Assembly: GCF_029892105.1 (NCBI RefSeq)
Contig: NZ_JARZAJ010000043.1
Coordinates: forward strand, 1 to 54,049
Length of the DNA: 54,049 nt
DNA from: Kitasatospora sp. GP82
GTDB lineage: Bacteria > Actinomycetota > Actinomycetes > Streptomycetales > Streptomycetaceae
Direction: 5' to 3'
This document shows, piece after piece, positions 1-7,444 of this stretch. Numbering within the stretch: position 1 is the first letter of the stretch; each line of letters opens with the position of its first letter. The position numbers and the translations under genes were made by a program. The notes under the pieces were generated by a model that had not been told where the DNA came from, did no database searches, and worked only from the letters and a program-made list of their open reading frames with translations.

Positions 1-332
1 CGCTTCACAAAGCGAATCCGGCCACAATCCAGAAAAACACACAACAATTCGCACCGAGATGCGACGAGGCGCAACTCAGCACGGAGAGAAGAAATAGTGT
101 TTCAGAGGATTGGCCACCCCGGGACCGTCCGCGCCGATGCGTGTCCGGTGCTCCCTGCCGAGCGACTAGAGAACACTACCCCTCCTCACACCTCGATGCA
201 AACCGCCGGACCACCAGGTGCGACTCGCTGCGATCCGCCGCGATCCGTCAGTCTTGAGCGACTGCTCAGATCTCTGCCATCATGTCCGCCACCGAGATTG
301 AGCAGTCGCTCAAATCATCAGGGGGGACAGTC
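1..332. other. Intergenic region before the SRPBCC operon
   Basis: About 330 bases with no convincing gene. The first 100 bases are noticeably richer in A/T than the rest of the window, as expected for a promoter region. The small open frames here have poor codon bias and no good ribosome binding site. The distal part (254-313) contains the paired palindromes described separately. A promoter for the downstream operon probably lies here, but no clear -35/-10 pair could be fixed. Confidence 0.5.
254..313. promoter_or_regulatory. Paired palindromic operators (TTGAGC-N4-GCTCA)
   Basis: Two palindromes, TTGAGCGACTGCTCA at 254-268 and TTGAGCAGTCGCTCAA at 298-313, have TTGAGC/GCTCAA half-sites around a 4-base core. 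The second is the reverse complement of the first over 15 bases. Their centres are 44 bp apart, about four helical turns, and they end 19 bases before the chosen ATG at 333. The operon ends with a TetR-family gene, so the simplest reading is an autoregulatory TetR operator pair. The palindromes are seen; the binding protein is inferred. Confidence 0.65.
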
Positions 333-1127
333 ATGCCCGGTTCCACCGGACGGCGGGCCAGACCCATCTACGTCGAGATCCAGATCGGTGCAGCGATCGA
401 CGTGGTGTGGGAGCTGACCCAGCGTCCGCAGCACCATCAACGCTGGGACGCGCGCTTCTCGCGGATCACCTACGCCGAGGCCTCTGCGCCACCACCAGCC
501 GCAACGCCGTCGCCACCGCCAACCCGCTTCCGGTACACGCTCGGAGCGCGGCACGGCCCGGCACTGACCGGCACTGGGGTGACAACCGCCGAACGCTGCC
601 GGCCCGACGGGACTCGGATCAGTGCATTGCGCTTCTCCTCCGACACGCGGCTCTCACCCCTGCAGGACGGCGCAGGCTACTGGCGCTACCTGTCCGTGCC
701 CTCGCTCGCGGCCTCCACACCCGAGACCGTGCGGTTCGTCACCGGGTACGACTACCGGTCCTGGCCAGGCCGTCTCGGTGACTTGCTCGATCGGCGGCTG
801 GTCCGGCCGATCGTCGGCTGGCTCACCGCCTGGTCGTTCGACCGGCTCCGACTCTGGGCCGAACGCGGGATCACACCGGAGCAGTCCCGGTTGAACGCCT
901 TCTCCGAAGTCCTCGCCCGGTTGGTCCTCGCAGCGGCCGGTGCGCTGATCACCGCGCAGGCGTACGGAACAGCTTCAGGGGTGGCCGTCGGACTGACGGT
1001 GCTCGGACTCTCGACGCTCGTCCCGCCCTCGGCGGTCACTCCCGCTGCCCGGCGGTGCATCAGACATCCGCGTGATCGCCACACAGCCCGCGCGCCCAAG
1101 GCGCTCAGCACATTGGAGAGGCCATGA
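333..1127 (+). CDS. SRPBCC (START-like) family protein with C-terminal membrane segments
   Basis: A 264-residue protein. The N-terminal part (about residues 10-170) opens with YVEIQIGAAIDVVWELTQ and HHQRWDARFS, the pattern of SRPBCC/polyketide-cyclase-like hydrophobic-ligand domains, with a Pro/Ala-rich insert near residues 51-64. Residues about 195-232 are hydrophobic and could form one or two membrane segments, so it may sit at the membrane. The ATG at 333 was chosen because GGGGGGA lies 5 bases upstream; an in-frame ATG at 282 would place the second operator inside the gene. Its stop overlaps the next gene by ATGA, implying translational coupling. The ligand is unknown. The family call is moderately sure. 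Confidence 0.65.
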   Translation: MPGSTGRRARPIYVEIQIGAAIDVVWELTQRPQHHQRWDARFSRITYAEASAPPPAATPSPPPTRFRYTLGARHGPALTGTGVTTAERCRPDGTRISALRFSSDTRLSPLQDGAGYWRYLSVPSLAASTPETVRFVTGYDYRSWPGRLGDLLDRRLVRPIVGWLTAWSFDRLRLWAERGITPEQSRLNAFSEVLARLVLAAAGALITAQAYGTASGVAVGLTVLGLSTLVPPSAVTPAARRCIRHPRDRHTARAPKALSTLERP

Positions 1128-1864
1128 CGACCGCACCCACACCCACACCCACACCGAAGCGGAGCACCGACGAGGCCCGCGCCACCGGGTCGATCTTCCA
1201 GCGGGCCCTCGGGGCCGACTTCGACCGCCTGCACCCGGAGATGCAGCGCCGGTTCGGTTTCTCCAGCCGGGACCGGATCGCCTGCATCGGGACGGGGCGC
1301 ATGGAGCGGATCTGGCACGGATCCCGCCTGGTCACCCCCTTCCTACGGCTCGGCAGCCGCTTCAACATCCTCTTTCCCGAGCGAGGGCGCGACATCCCGT
1401 TCTCGATCGCCAACTACGCCTACCGGGACAGCTTCGGCCGCGAGACGGTGACCTTCGTTCGTACCTTCCAGTTCACGCGCCCGCGCCGCTTCGACGCGAC
1501 GATGATCGCTTCGGACTGCCGGCCCGGCACCGTCATCGACTATTTGGGGACACATCAGCATCTCGCGGTCGATCTGGCTTTCCGGGTGAGTCCGTTGGGC
1601 GGTCTGGTGATCACCTCAGGGGACCAACGGGTCTCCGCGTTGCCGGGTTCGCCACGCTGCCCCGACGCCTTGACCGGTCGGGCCACCGTCCACGAGTGGT
1701 TCGACGACGGGCTCGGTCGGTTCCGGATCGACGTACGCGTCAGCAATCCGGTCGTCGGGCCGGTGATCGGCTATCGAGGGTCGTTCACCACCGACTATCT
1801 ACCGGTCGACTCGGCGGGCATACCGATCCACGTCCGTCCCGTCCGGGAGTCCGCGCGTACCTGA
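1124..1864 (+). CDS. DUF4166 domain-containing protein
   Basis: A 246-residue protein whose start overlaps the SRPBCC gene by 4 bases (ATGA). After a Thr/Pro repeat at the N-terminus (TPTPTPTP, encoded by a short tandem repeat near 1134-1156) the core contains FDRLHPEMQRRFGF, a tyrosine/arginine-rich middle (RDSFGRETVTFVRTF) and GSFTTDYLPV near the C-terminus. This pattern fits the DUF4166 family, whose biochemical role is not established. No signal peptide or membrane helix is obvious. Coupling to an SRPBCC protein and a TetR regulator suggests a job in sensing or handling a small hydrophobic molecule, but that is inference from context only. Confidence 0.65.
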   Translation: MTTAPTPTPTPKRSTDEARATGSIFQRALGADFDRLHPEMQRRFGFSSRDRIACIGTGRMERIWHGSRLVTPFLRLGSRFNILFPERGRDIPFSIANYAYRDSFGRETVTFVRTFQFTRPRRFDATMIASDCRPGTVIDYLGTHQHLAVDLAFRVSPLGGLVITSGDQRVSALPGSPRCPDALTGRATVHEWFDDGLGRFRIDVRVSNPVVGPVIGYRGSFTTDYLPVDSAGIPIHVRPVRESART

Positions 1865-1943
1865 GAGCCGGCGTCCTGAACGGGGAGTGAGTGTCCACAG
1901 GGCCGTCGCACCGTCCACGGTCCGGCCGCTGCGGACGGGCCGA

Positions 1944-1956
1944 TACGCTGCACCGC
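1944..1956 (+). promoter_or_regulatory. Possible leaderless -10 element of the tetR gene
   Basis: TACGCT at 1944-1949 lies 7 bases before the ATG at 1957, with no Shine-Dalgarno sequence in between. This is the usual layout of leaderless actinobacterial transcripts and would give the regulator an internal promoter inside the operon. No clear -35 box is visible. Confidence 0.3.
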
Positions 1957-2607
1957 ATGGGCGACACACGGGAGAGGCTGATGGAAGCTGCCATCAGCGC
2001 GCTCAAGAGACAGGGCATCTCGGGTGTCTCGGCGCGGACGATCGCTGCGGAGATCGGGGCCAACCAAGCGCTGGTCTTCTACCACTTCAAGACCGTCGAA
2101 GGCCTGCTAGCCGCGGCGGCCATCCGGGAGACCGGGCTGCGGCTGGAGCGGTTCCGGTCGCGCCTCGACGGCGCGACTTCGCTGCGAGACCTGCTGCGGC
2201 TCGGGCGAGCACTCCACGAGGAGGAGCGGGCGCTGGGGAATGTGGCGCTGCTCGGGCAGTTCCTCGCCGGGGCGACCAGCTATCCGAAGTTGGCAGAGGT
2301 CACGGCCGATGCCCTGCGTATGTGGACCGACGAGATCCAGCGGGTACTGGAGCGGCTCTTCCTCGGGCATCCGCTGGCGGACCATCTCGATCTGCCCGGT
2401 CTGGCGCGGGCCGTGTCCGCCGCCTTCATCGGGTTGGAGCTCTACGACGGGGTCGATCCCGAAGGAGCTGCCGGGGCGTTCGCGGCGCTGGACCAGCTGG
2501 GCGCGCTCGTCGAGGTGGTCGACGGGCTCGGCCCGGTGGTGTCGAAGGCCGTTCAGCTCAAGCTGCGGCGCAGCGTCGGCGGACGGGCCCCGAATCGCGG
2601 CGACTGA
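1957..2607 (+). CDS. TetR/AcrR family transcriptional regulator
   Basis: A 216-residue regulator. The N-terminal TetR helix-turn-helix is clear: TRERLMEAAISALKRQG, then VSARTIAAEIGANQALVFYHF, the recognition helix with the usual xxYxHF ending. The remaining about 150 residues are the variable ligand-binding domain. It is the third gene of the SRPBCC-DUF4166 operon, so it most likely controls that operon through the palindromes at 254-313. The ATG at 1957 begins just ahead of the HTH and may be leaderless. A GTG at 1891 preceded by GGGGAG would add 22 residues and sits 26 bases after the DUF4166 stop. The inducer is unknown. Confidence 0.85.
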   Translation: MGDTRERLMEAAISALKRQGISGVSARTIAAEIGANQALVFYHFKTVEGLLAAAAIRETGLRLERFRSRLDGATSLRDLLRLGRALHEEERALGNVALLGQFLAGATSYPKLAEVTADALRMWTDEIQRVLERLFLGHPLADHLDLPGLARAVSAAFIGLELYDGVDPEGAAGAFAALDQLGALVEVVDGLGPVVSKAVQLKLRRSVGGRAPNRGD

Positions 2608-2722
2608 TCCGGCCGTCAGCCCAACAGGAGCGGCAAGGAGCAGCAGAGAACGGCAGAGGGCTGCCCGGACCGTCCCACACAGTCGGCGTGTGGTGCGGAG
2701 CTGGCAGCCCTCAACCGTCGGT

Positions 2723-2753
2723 CAGAGAGCCAGAGACCCAGAGAGCCAGAGAC
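2723..2753. repeat. Short tandem repeat (15-bp unit, two copies)
   Basis: CAGAGAGCCAGAGAC occurs at 2723-2737 and again at 2739-2753, in the 204-base gap between the convergent tetR and mmsA genes. No function can be assigned. The rest of the gap shows no gene or strong terminator. Confidence 0.7.
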
Positions 2754-2811
2754 TCGGCAACTCAGGAGGTCCGGGCGTCGGATCGTCAGGACCCCAGGAG
2801 GTCGCCCCCGA

Positions 2812-4356
2812 TCAGGAGTTGGTCGGGAAGCCCAGGTTGATACCGCCGTGCGACGGGTCGAGCCAGCGCTGGGTCACCGCCTTGCCGCGGGTGAAGAACT
2901 GGACGCCGTCGGGGCCGTAGGCGTGGGCGTCGCCGAAGAGAGACGCCTTCCAGCCGCCGAACGAGTAGTAGGCGACCGGCACCGGGATCGGCACGTTGAT
3001 GCCGACCATGCCGACCTCGACCTCGTGCTGGAAGCGCCGGGCGGCGCCGCCGTCGTTGGTGAAGATCGCGGTGCCGTTGCCGTACGGGTTGGCGTTGATG
3101 AGCGCCAGACCTTCCTCGTAGGAGGAGACCCGGACGACCGACAGCACCGGCCCGAAGATCTCGTCGTTGTAGACGGACATACCGGGCTTGACGTGGTCGA
3201 AGAGAGTGGGGCCGAGCCAGAAGCCGTCGGCGGTGGGGGTGCCGGAGGCGTCCTCGGCGGCGATCAGGTGCTTACGGCCGTCGACGGCCAGCTCGGCGCC
3301 GTCGGCGAGACCGGACTCGACGTACGAGGTGACCTTGTCGCGGTGCTGGCCGGTGACCAGCGGTCCCATCTCGGAGTCGCCGTTGCAGCCGGGGCCGACC
3401 TTGAGGGTGGCCATCCGCTGCTTGATCTTCTCGACCAGCTCGTCGCCGACCGGGTCGACCGCGACCAGGACCGAGACGGCCATGCAGCGCTCGCCCGCGG
3501 CGCCGAAGCCGGCGTTGATGGCGGCGTCCGCGCTGAGGTCGAGGTCGGCGTCCGGGAGCACCAGCATGTGGTTCTTGGCGCCGCCGAGCGCCTGCACGCG
3601 CTTGCCGTAACGGGTGCCGGTCTCGTAGACGTACCGGGCGATCGGGGTGGAGCCGACAAAGCTGACGGCCTTGATGTCGGGGTGCTCCAGCAGGCGGTCG
3701 ACGGCGGTCTTGTCGCCGTGGACGACGTTGAAGACACCGTCGGGCAGGCCGGCCTCCTTCCACAGCCGGGCGATGAAGTCGGCGGCGGACGGATCCTTCT
3801 CCGAGGGCTTCACGACGACCGTGTTGCCGGCCGCGATGGCGATCGGGAAGAACCACATCGGCACCATGGCCGGGAAGTTGAACGGCGAGATGATCGCGAC
3901 CGGGCCGAGCGGCTGGCGGATCGAGTAGACGTCCACACCGGTCGACGCCTGCTCGGTGAATCCGCCCTTGGACAGCTGCGGGATGCCGCAGGCGTACTCG
4001 ACGACCTCCTGGCCCCGGGCCAGCTCGCCGAGCGCGTCCGAGTGCACCTTGCCGTGCTCGGAGACGATGATCGAGGCGAGCTCGTCCTTGCGGGCGTTGA
4101 AGAGCTCTCGGAAGGCGAAGAGCACCTGGGTGCGCTTGGCGACCGAGGCGTTGCGCCACTCGGCGAAGGCCGATGCGGCAGCCGCGACGGCCTGGTCGAC
4201 CTCGGCGATCTCCGCGAAGTCCACCTGTCCGGTCACCTGTCCGGTGGCCGGGTCGAAGATGTCGCCCCGGCGGGGCGCGGAGCCCGAGGTGGCGACGGGG
4301 GCACCGTCGATCCAGTGGGTGACGTGCTTGGTCCTGTTGAGCTTGCTCAAGGTCAT
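2812..4356 (-). CDS. mmsA: CoA-acylating methylmalonate-semialdehyde dehydrogenase
   Basis: A 514-residue aldehyde dehydrogenase of the CoA-acylating MmsA type, which converts methylmalonate or malonate semialdehyde to propionyl-CoA or acetyl-CoA with NAD+. The family signature runs SPFNFPAMVPMWFFPIAIAA then VVVKPSEKDPSAA near residues 157-192. The catalytic cysteine is Cys291 in GAAGERCMA. Where ordinary aldehyde dehydrogenases carry the general-base Glu (ELGG), this protein has ALGGAKNH, as MmsA enzymes do. It lies at the downstream edge of the polyamine locus, with a 161-base gap to the next gene, so it may be transcribed separately. Beta-alanine from spermidine, or valine/inositol breakdown, would supply substrate; which one applies is not shown. 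Confidence 0.92.
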   Translation of the reverse strand: MTLSKLNRTKHVTHWIDGAPVATSGSAPRRGDIFDPATGQVTGQVDFAEIAEVDQAVAAAASAFAEWRNASVAKRTQVLFAFRELFNARKDELASIIVSEHGKVHSDALGELARGQEVVEYACGIPQLSKGGFTEQASTGVDVYSIRQPLGPVAIISPFNFPAMVPMWFFPIAIAAGNTVVVKPSEKDPSAADFIARLWKEAGLPDGVFNVVHGDKTAVDRLLEHPDIKAVSFVGSTPIARYVYETGTRYGKRVQALGGAKNHMLVLPDADLDLSADAAINAGFGAAGERCMAVSVLVAVDPVGDELVEKIKQRMATLKVGPGCNGDSEMGPLVTGQHRDKVTSYVESGLADGAELAVDGRKHLIAAEDASGTPTADGFWLGPTLFDHVKPGMSVYNDEIFGPVLSVVRVSSYEEGLALINANPYGNGTAIFTNDGGAARRFQHEVEVGMVGINVPIPVPVAYYSFGGWKASLFGDAHAYGPDGVQFFTRGKAVTQRWLDPSHGGINLGFPTNS

Positions 4357-4517
4357 CCTCCGAAGTCCCGTACGGCTCGCCTGCCGCCGGTCCCTTTACG
4401 GCGCCGCCCGACTCGGGCCGGGCGACGGGGATCACGGGGCTACCGCTCTCGACTCCAGTCTGCGGACCCGCAGGGCCCGCCTCAACGAACAGCATGACGG
4501 GGATCCTGGATTCAGCC

Positions 4518-4982
4518 TTACAGGTCGTCGGAAGGTCTTGGCGTTGACGGCCACTGCTCCGTTCGGTACAGCTCGGCGGCGGCCTCGTGCAGGGCGAGTT
4601 CGAATACGACCGGGTCGGTCAGGGCCCCCGAGCCGTCGGGCGGGACGAGCCATCGGACGCCGCTGCTGCCCCGCCGGGCGGGGTGCGGGAGGACGACCCA
4701 GGTCCCGGCTCCGGCGCCGCGCAGTCCGGTGCCGACCCAGCGCCCGGCCGTGCCGACGGGGACCAGGAATCCCAGGTGCTCGTCGCCGAAGTCTGCGTAG
4801 ACCGGACCGGGTCGGGCCAGGCGGATCAGGACGGCGAGGGCGTGGTGCCCGAGCCGACCGGGCGCCAGCAGGACGTCCCACCGCTGCCCGGCGGGCAGGA
4901 GCAGCAGGCCGGATCCGAGGTGGGCCGAGCCCTGGGCGGCGGCCAGCCAGTCCAGTGCACCTGTCCGGGGAGTGCTCGCCAT
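4518..4982 (-). CDS. Hypothetical protein, 154 residues
   Basis: I do not recognise this family. The protein is rich in Gly, Leu, Ala and Pro and probably soluble, with no signal peptide or membrane helix of normal length. Visible segments are an N-terminal region DWLAAAQGSAHLG and LLLPAGQRWDVLLAP, a middle GPVYADFGDEHLGFLVPVG, and a C-terminal GVRWLVPPDGSGALTDP followed by an alanine/glutamate-rich helix. Codon use (G/C at third positions) matches its neighbours, so it looks like a real gene. It sits between the amine oxidoreductase and mmsA. A 9-bp inverted repeat directly before its start overlaps the ribosome binding site. Confidence 0.6.
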   Translation of the reverse strand: MASTPRTGALDWLAAAQGSAHLGSGLLLLPAGQRWDVLLAPGRLGHHALAVLIRLARPGPVYADFGDEHLGFLVPVGTAGRWVGTGLRGAGAGTWVVLPHPARRGSSGVRWLVPPDGSGALTDPVVFELALHEAAAELYRTEQWPSTPRPSDDL

Positions 4983-4990
4983 GGCGTGTC

Positions 4991-5017
4991 CTTCCTGGTC
5001 GGACGGTCACCAGGAAG
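4991..5017 (-). promoter_or_regulatory. Inverted repeat overlapping the ribosome binding site of the 4518-4982 gene
   Basis: CTTCCTGGT at 4991-4999 and ACCAGGAAG at 5009-5017 form perfect 9-bp arms around 9 bases. Read on the minus strand, the AGGAAG of the arm nearest the gene runs into GGACACGCC and the ATG, so a hairpin in the RNA would cover the Shine-Dalgarno sequence. It could equally be a DNA operator. Confidence 0.5.
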
Positions 5018-5072
5018 AGGCCGCCCCGCCGGGGTTCTTACACGGTTCGCCACCGGAGTACGCATACGGACA

Positions 5073-5103
5073 GGGGGCGCATCCACGAACGGGATACGCC
5101 CCC
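5073..5103 (-). terminator. Possible terminator after the amine oxidoreductase gene
   Basis: GGGGGCG (5073-5079) and CGCCCCC (5097-5103) can pair as a 7-bp GC stem with a 17-base loop. It lies 67 bases beyond the stop of the upstream oxidoreductase gene. There is no T-tract, so the call is modest. Confidence 0.35.
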
Positions 5104-5169
5104 ACCGAGATCAAGCGGATCAAGCCGAGACCGTCGATCCGGACCGGACAGTCGGTTGAGCCCAGACGG

Positions 5170-6564
5170 TCAGCTGTCGAATCCGAGGCCGAGACGGTCG
5201 AGCGTGCGCAGCCACAGGTTGCGGTGCCCGCCGTTGTGGTCGGAGCGGTCCAGCGACCACTTGGTCATCTCGATACCGGCCCAGCGCACCGGCTCGGGCG
5301 GGAACGGCAGCGGCTTGCTGCGGACCATCTCCAGCGCCGTGCGTTCCGTCGTTTCGCCCGCCAGCAGGTCGAGCATCACCTCCGCGCCGAACCTGGTCGC
5401 GCCGACGCCGAGGCCGGTGAAGCCGGCCGCGTAGGCGACACGTCCCTTGTAGGCGGTGTCGAAGAAGGCGGAGAAGCGGCTGCAGGTGTCGATCGCGCCG
5501 CCCCAGGCGTGGGTGAAGCGGACGCCGTCCAGCTGCGGGAAGGTCTGGAAGAACTGCCGCGCCAGGGTGCGGAAGGTCTCCGGCCGCTGGTCGTACTCGG
5601 CCCGGACCTGGCTGCCGTAGTGGTAGACGGTGTCGTAACCGCCCCAGAGGATGCGGTTGTCGGCGGACAGCCGGAAGTAGTGGAACTTGTTGGCGCTGTC
5701 GCTGAGGCCCTGCCGGTTGCCCCAGCCGATGGCGGTCAGTTGCTCGTCGGTGAGCGGCTCGGTCATCAGGGCGTAGTCGTAGACCGGGACGATGAACGGC
5801 CGCACCCGCTTCACCAGGGACGGGAAGACGTTGGTGCCGAGGGCGACGCGGCGGGCGAAGACCCGGCCGTACGGGGTGCGGACGGCCGTACCGCTGCCGT
5901 ACTCGGCCAGGTCCAGCGCCTTGGTGCGCTCGAAGATGCGGACGCCCTGGGCCAGGCAGGCGTCCTTGAGGCCCCAGGCCAGCTTGGCCGGGTGGAGCAT
6001 GGCCACGCCGTCCTTGTCCCACAGGCCGCCGAGGAAGGTGGGTGAGTCGACCTCGGCGCGCAGGGCGTCGGTGTCGAGCACCGTCACGTCGAGACCGTAC
6101 TGGGCGACGGCCTCCGCGACCTCGTGCAGCTCCTCCAGCTGGTGGGGCTGGGTGGCGATGTCGATCTCGCCGGTGCGCTCCCACTCGGCGTCGATGGCGT
6201 AGCGCTTGAGGGTGTCCTCGATGGCGCTGAGGTTGGCCGCGCCCTGGCGCTCCAGCTCGGCGAGTTCGCCGGGCCAGCGCGCCAGGCCGTTGCCGAAACC
6301 GTGGGTCAGACTGGCAGCACAGAATCCACCGTTGCGCCCGGAGGCCGCCCACCCCACCTCGTGGCCCTCGACCAGGACGACGTCCAGTGAGGGGTCGCGC
6401 TCCTTGGCGATGAGTGCGGTCCACAGGCCGGAGTAGCCGCCGCCGACCACGAGCAGGTCGCACCTGGTGTCGCCGACCAGCGCGGGCAGAGCCTGCGGCC
6501 GACCGGGATCCTCCAGCCAGAAGGGGGTGGGCTGAGCATCACTGAGCGCACGGGCAGAGTCCAT
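5170..6564 (-). CDS. FAD-dependent amine oxidoreductase (DAO family, PuuB-like)
   Basis: A 464-residue glycine/D-amino-acid-oxidase-type flavoenzyme. The dinucleotide-binding motif VVGGGYSG lies at residues 39-46. VGWAASGRNGGFCAASLTHG follows at about 70-90, the pattern of the PuuB/OrdL gamma-glutamylputrescine oxidase subgroup. A C-terminal GFTGLGVGATRFGAEVMLDL closes the FAD site. In this family the enzyme oxidises an amine (putrescine, gamma-glutamylputrescine or similar) to an aminoaldehyde. Its place 76 bases downstream of potC supports a polyamine substrate. No gamma-glutamylpolyamine synthetase gene is in the window, so whether the substrate is glutamylated is open. The ATG at 6564 lacks a strong Shine-Dalgarno sequence and may follow an internal promoter. 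Confidence 0.85.
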   Translation of the reverse strand: MDSARALSDAQPTPFWLEDPGRPQALPALVGDTRCDLLVVGGGYSGLWTALIAKERDPSLDVVLVEGHEVGWAASGRNGGFCAASLTHGFGNGLARWPGELAELERQGAANLSAIEDTLKRYAIDAEWERTGEIDIATQPHQLEELHEVAEAVAQYGLDVTVLDTDALRAEVDSPTFLGGLWDKDGVAMLHPAKLAWGLKDACLAQGVRIFERTKALDLAEYGSGTAVRTPYGRVFARRVALGTNVFPSLVKRVRPFIVPVYDYALMTEPLTDEQLTAIGWGNRQGLSDSANKFHYFRLSADNRILWGGYDTVYHYGSQVRAEYDQRPETFRTLARQFFQTFPQLDGVRFTHAWGGAIDTCSRFSAFFDTAYKGRVAYAAGFTGLGVGATRFGAEVMLDLLAGETTERTALEMVRSKPLPFPPEPVRWAGIEMTKWSLDRSDHNGGHRNLWLRTLDRLGLGFDS

Positions 6565-6583
6565 GCTGTATCAGCTACTTTCT

Positions 6584-6621
6584 GGTGATCGTAGGTGATC
6601 GAAAGGTCATCAGTAGTGATG
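6584..6621. repeat. Direct and inverted repeats in the potC-oxidoreductase gap
   Basis: GGTGATCG occurs at 6584-6591 and 6594-6601 (10-bp period), followed by CATCA-N4-TGATG at 6608-6621. The gap is unusually A/T-rich for this genome. It may hold an internal promoter or operator for the oxidoreductase gene; this is inferred from position only. Confidence 0.4.
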
Positions 6622-6640
6622 GAAGAAATATGACATTCGG

Positions 6641-7444
6641 TCAGGCCTGTGCCTTCCTGCGGTTGCCGATCCACTGACCGGCGACCGTCAGTGCCACGGC
6701 AGCGATGAACATCGCGGTACCGATCACATTGACCTGCACCGGAATTCCGCGCTGGGAGGCACCCCAGACGAACATCGGGAAGGTGACCGTGGTCGGTCCC
6801 GAGTTGAACTGGGTGATGATGAAGTCGTCGAAGGAGAGCGCGAAGCTGAGCAGCGCACCGGCCGCGATACCGGGAGCGGCGAGCGGCAGGGTGACCCTCA
6901 GGAAGGTCTGGGCCGGGGTGGCGTAGAGGTCCTGGGCGGCCTGTTCCAGGCGCGGGTCCATGGACATCACACGTGCCTTGACAGCGGTGACCACGAAGCT
7001 GAGGCAGAACATGATGTGCGCGATCAGGATGGTCAGAAAGCCGAACTGGATCCGCATGTTGAGGAAGAGCGTGCCCAGCGAGGCGGCCATCACCACCTCC
7101 GGCATGGCCATCGGCAGGAAGATCAGCGCGGTGGTCGCGGCCCGGCCGCGGAAGCGGTAGCGGGCCAGCGCGAAGGCGACCATGGTGCCGAGCACGGTGG
7201 CGCCGATGGTGGCCAGCAGGGCGATCTGCAGGCTCAGCGAGAGCGAGCCGCACATGTCGGCGACGCCGCAGGGGCTGGTCCAGGCGTCGGTGGAGAACTG
7301 CGACCACTCGTAGTTGAACTTGCCGACGGGCTTGTTGAACGAGAAGGCGAAGACCACCAGGTTGGGCAGGACCAGGTAGGCGAGGGCGAGGATGCCGGCC
7401 AGCACCGCCAGATGCTCGCGGATCCACTTGAAAACCCTGGACAT
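6641..7444 (-). CDS. potC: Polyamine ABC transporter permease, PotC type
   Basis: A 267-residue inner-membrane permease with about six hydrophobic segments, the first near residues 12-32 (LAVLAGILALAYLVLPNLVVF). The cytoplasmic EAA loop that docks to the ATPase reads EQAAQDLYATPAQTFLRVTL, then LAAPGIAAG. With PotB it forms the channel of a spermidine/putrescine-type importer. The start overlaps the potB stop by one base (TGATG), so the two are almost certainly co-translated. The mid-protein segment CGVADMCG is a small periplasmic insert. It is the last transport gene before the amine oxidoreductase. Substrate specificity cannot be read from the sequence but fits the rest of the locus. Confidence 0.9.
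   Translation of the reverse strand: MSRVFKWIREHLAVLAGILALAYLVLPNLVVFAFSFNKPVGKFNYEWSQFSTDAWTSPCGVADMCGSLSLSLQIALLATIGATVLGTMVAFALARYRFRGRAATTALIFLPMAMPEVVMAASLGTLFLNMRIQFGFLTILIAHIMFCLSFVVTAVKARVMSMDPRLEQAAQDLYATPAQTFLRVTLPLAAPGIAAGALLSFALSFDDFIITQFNSGPTTVTFPMFVWGASQRGIPVQVNVIGTAMFIAAVALTVAGQWIGNRRKAQA

Noticed and set aside
97..417. 106-codon plus-strand frame before the SRPBCC gene
   Set aside because: No Shine-Dalgarno sequence, odd composition, overlaps the operator pair and the better-supported SRPBCC gene.
1891..1899. GTGTCCACA as a DnaA box
   Set aside because: First base deviates, single copy and located at the end of a coding gene; not comparable to the two perfect pairs.
2848..4497. 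Long plus-strand open frame opposite mmsA
   Set aside because: Mirror frame of a clear MmsA enzyme; composition is typical of an antisense shadow.
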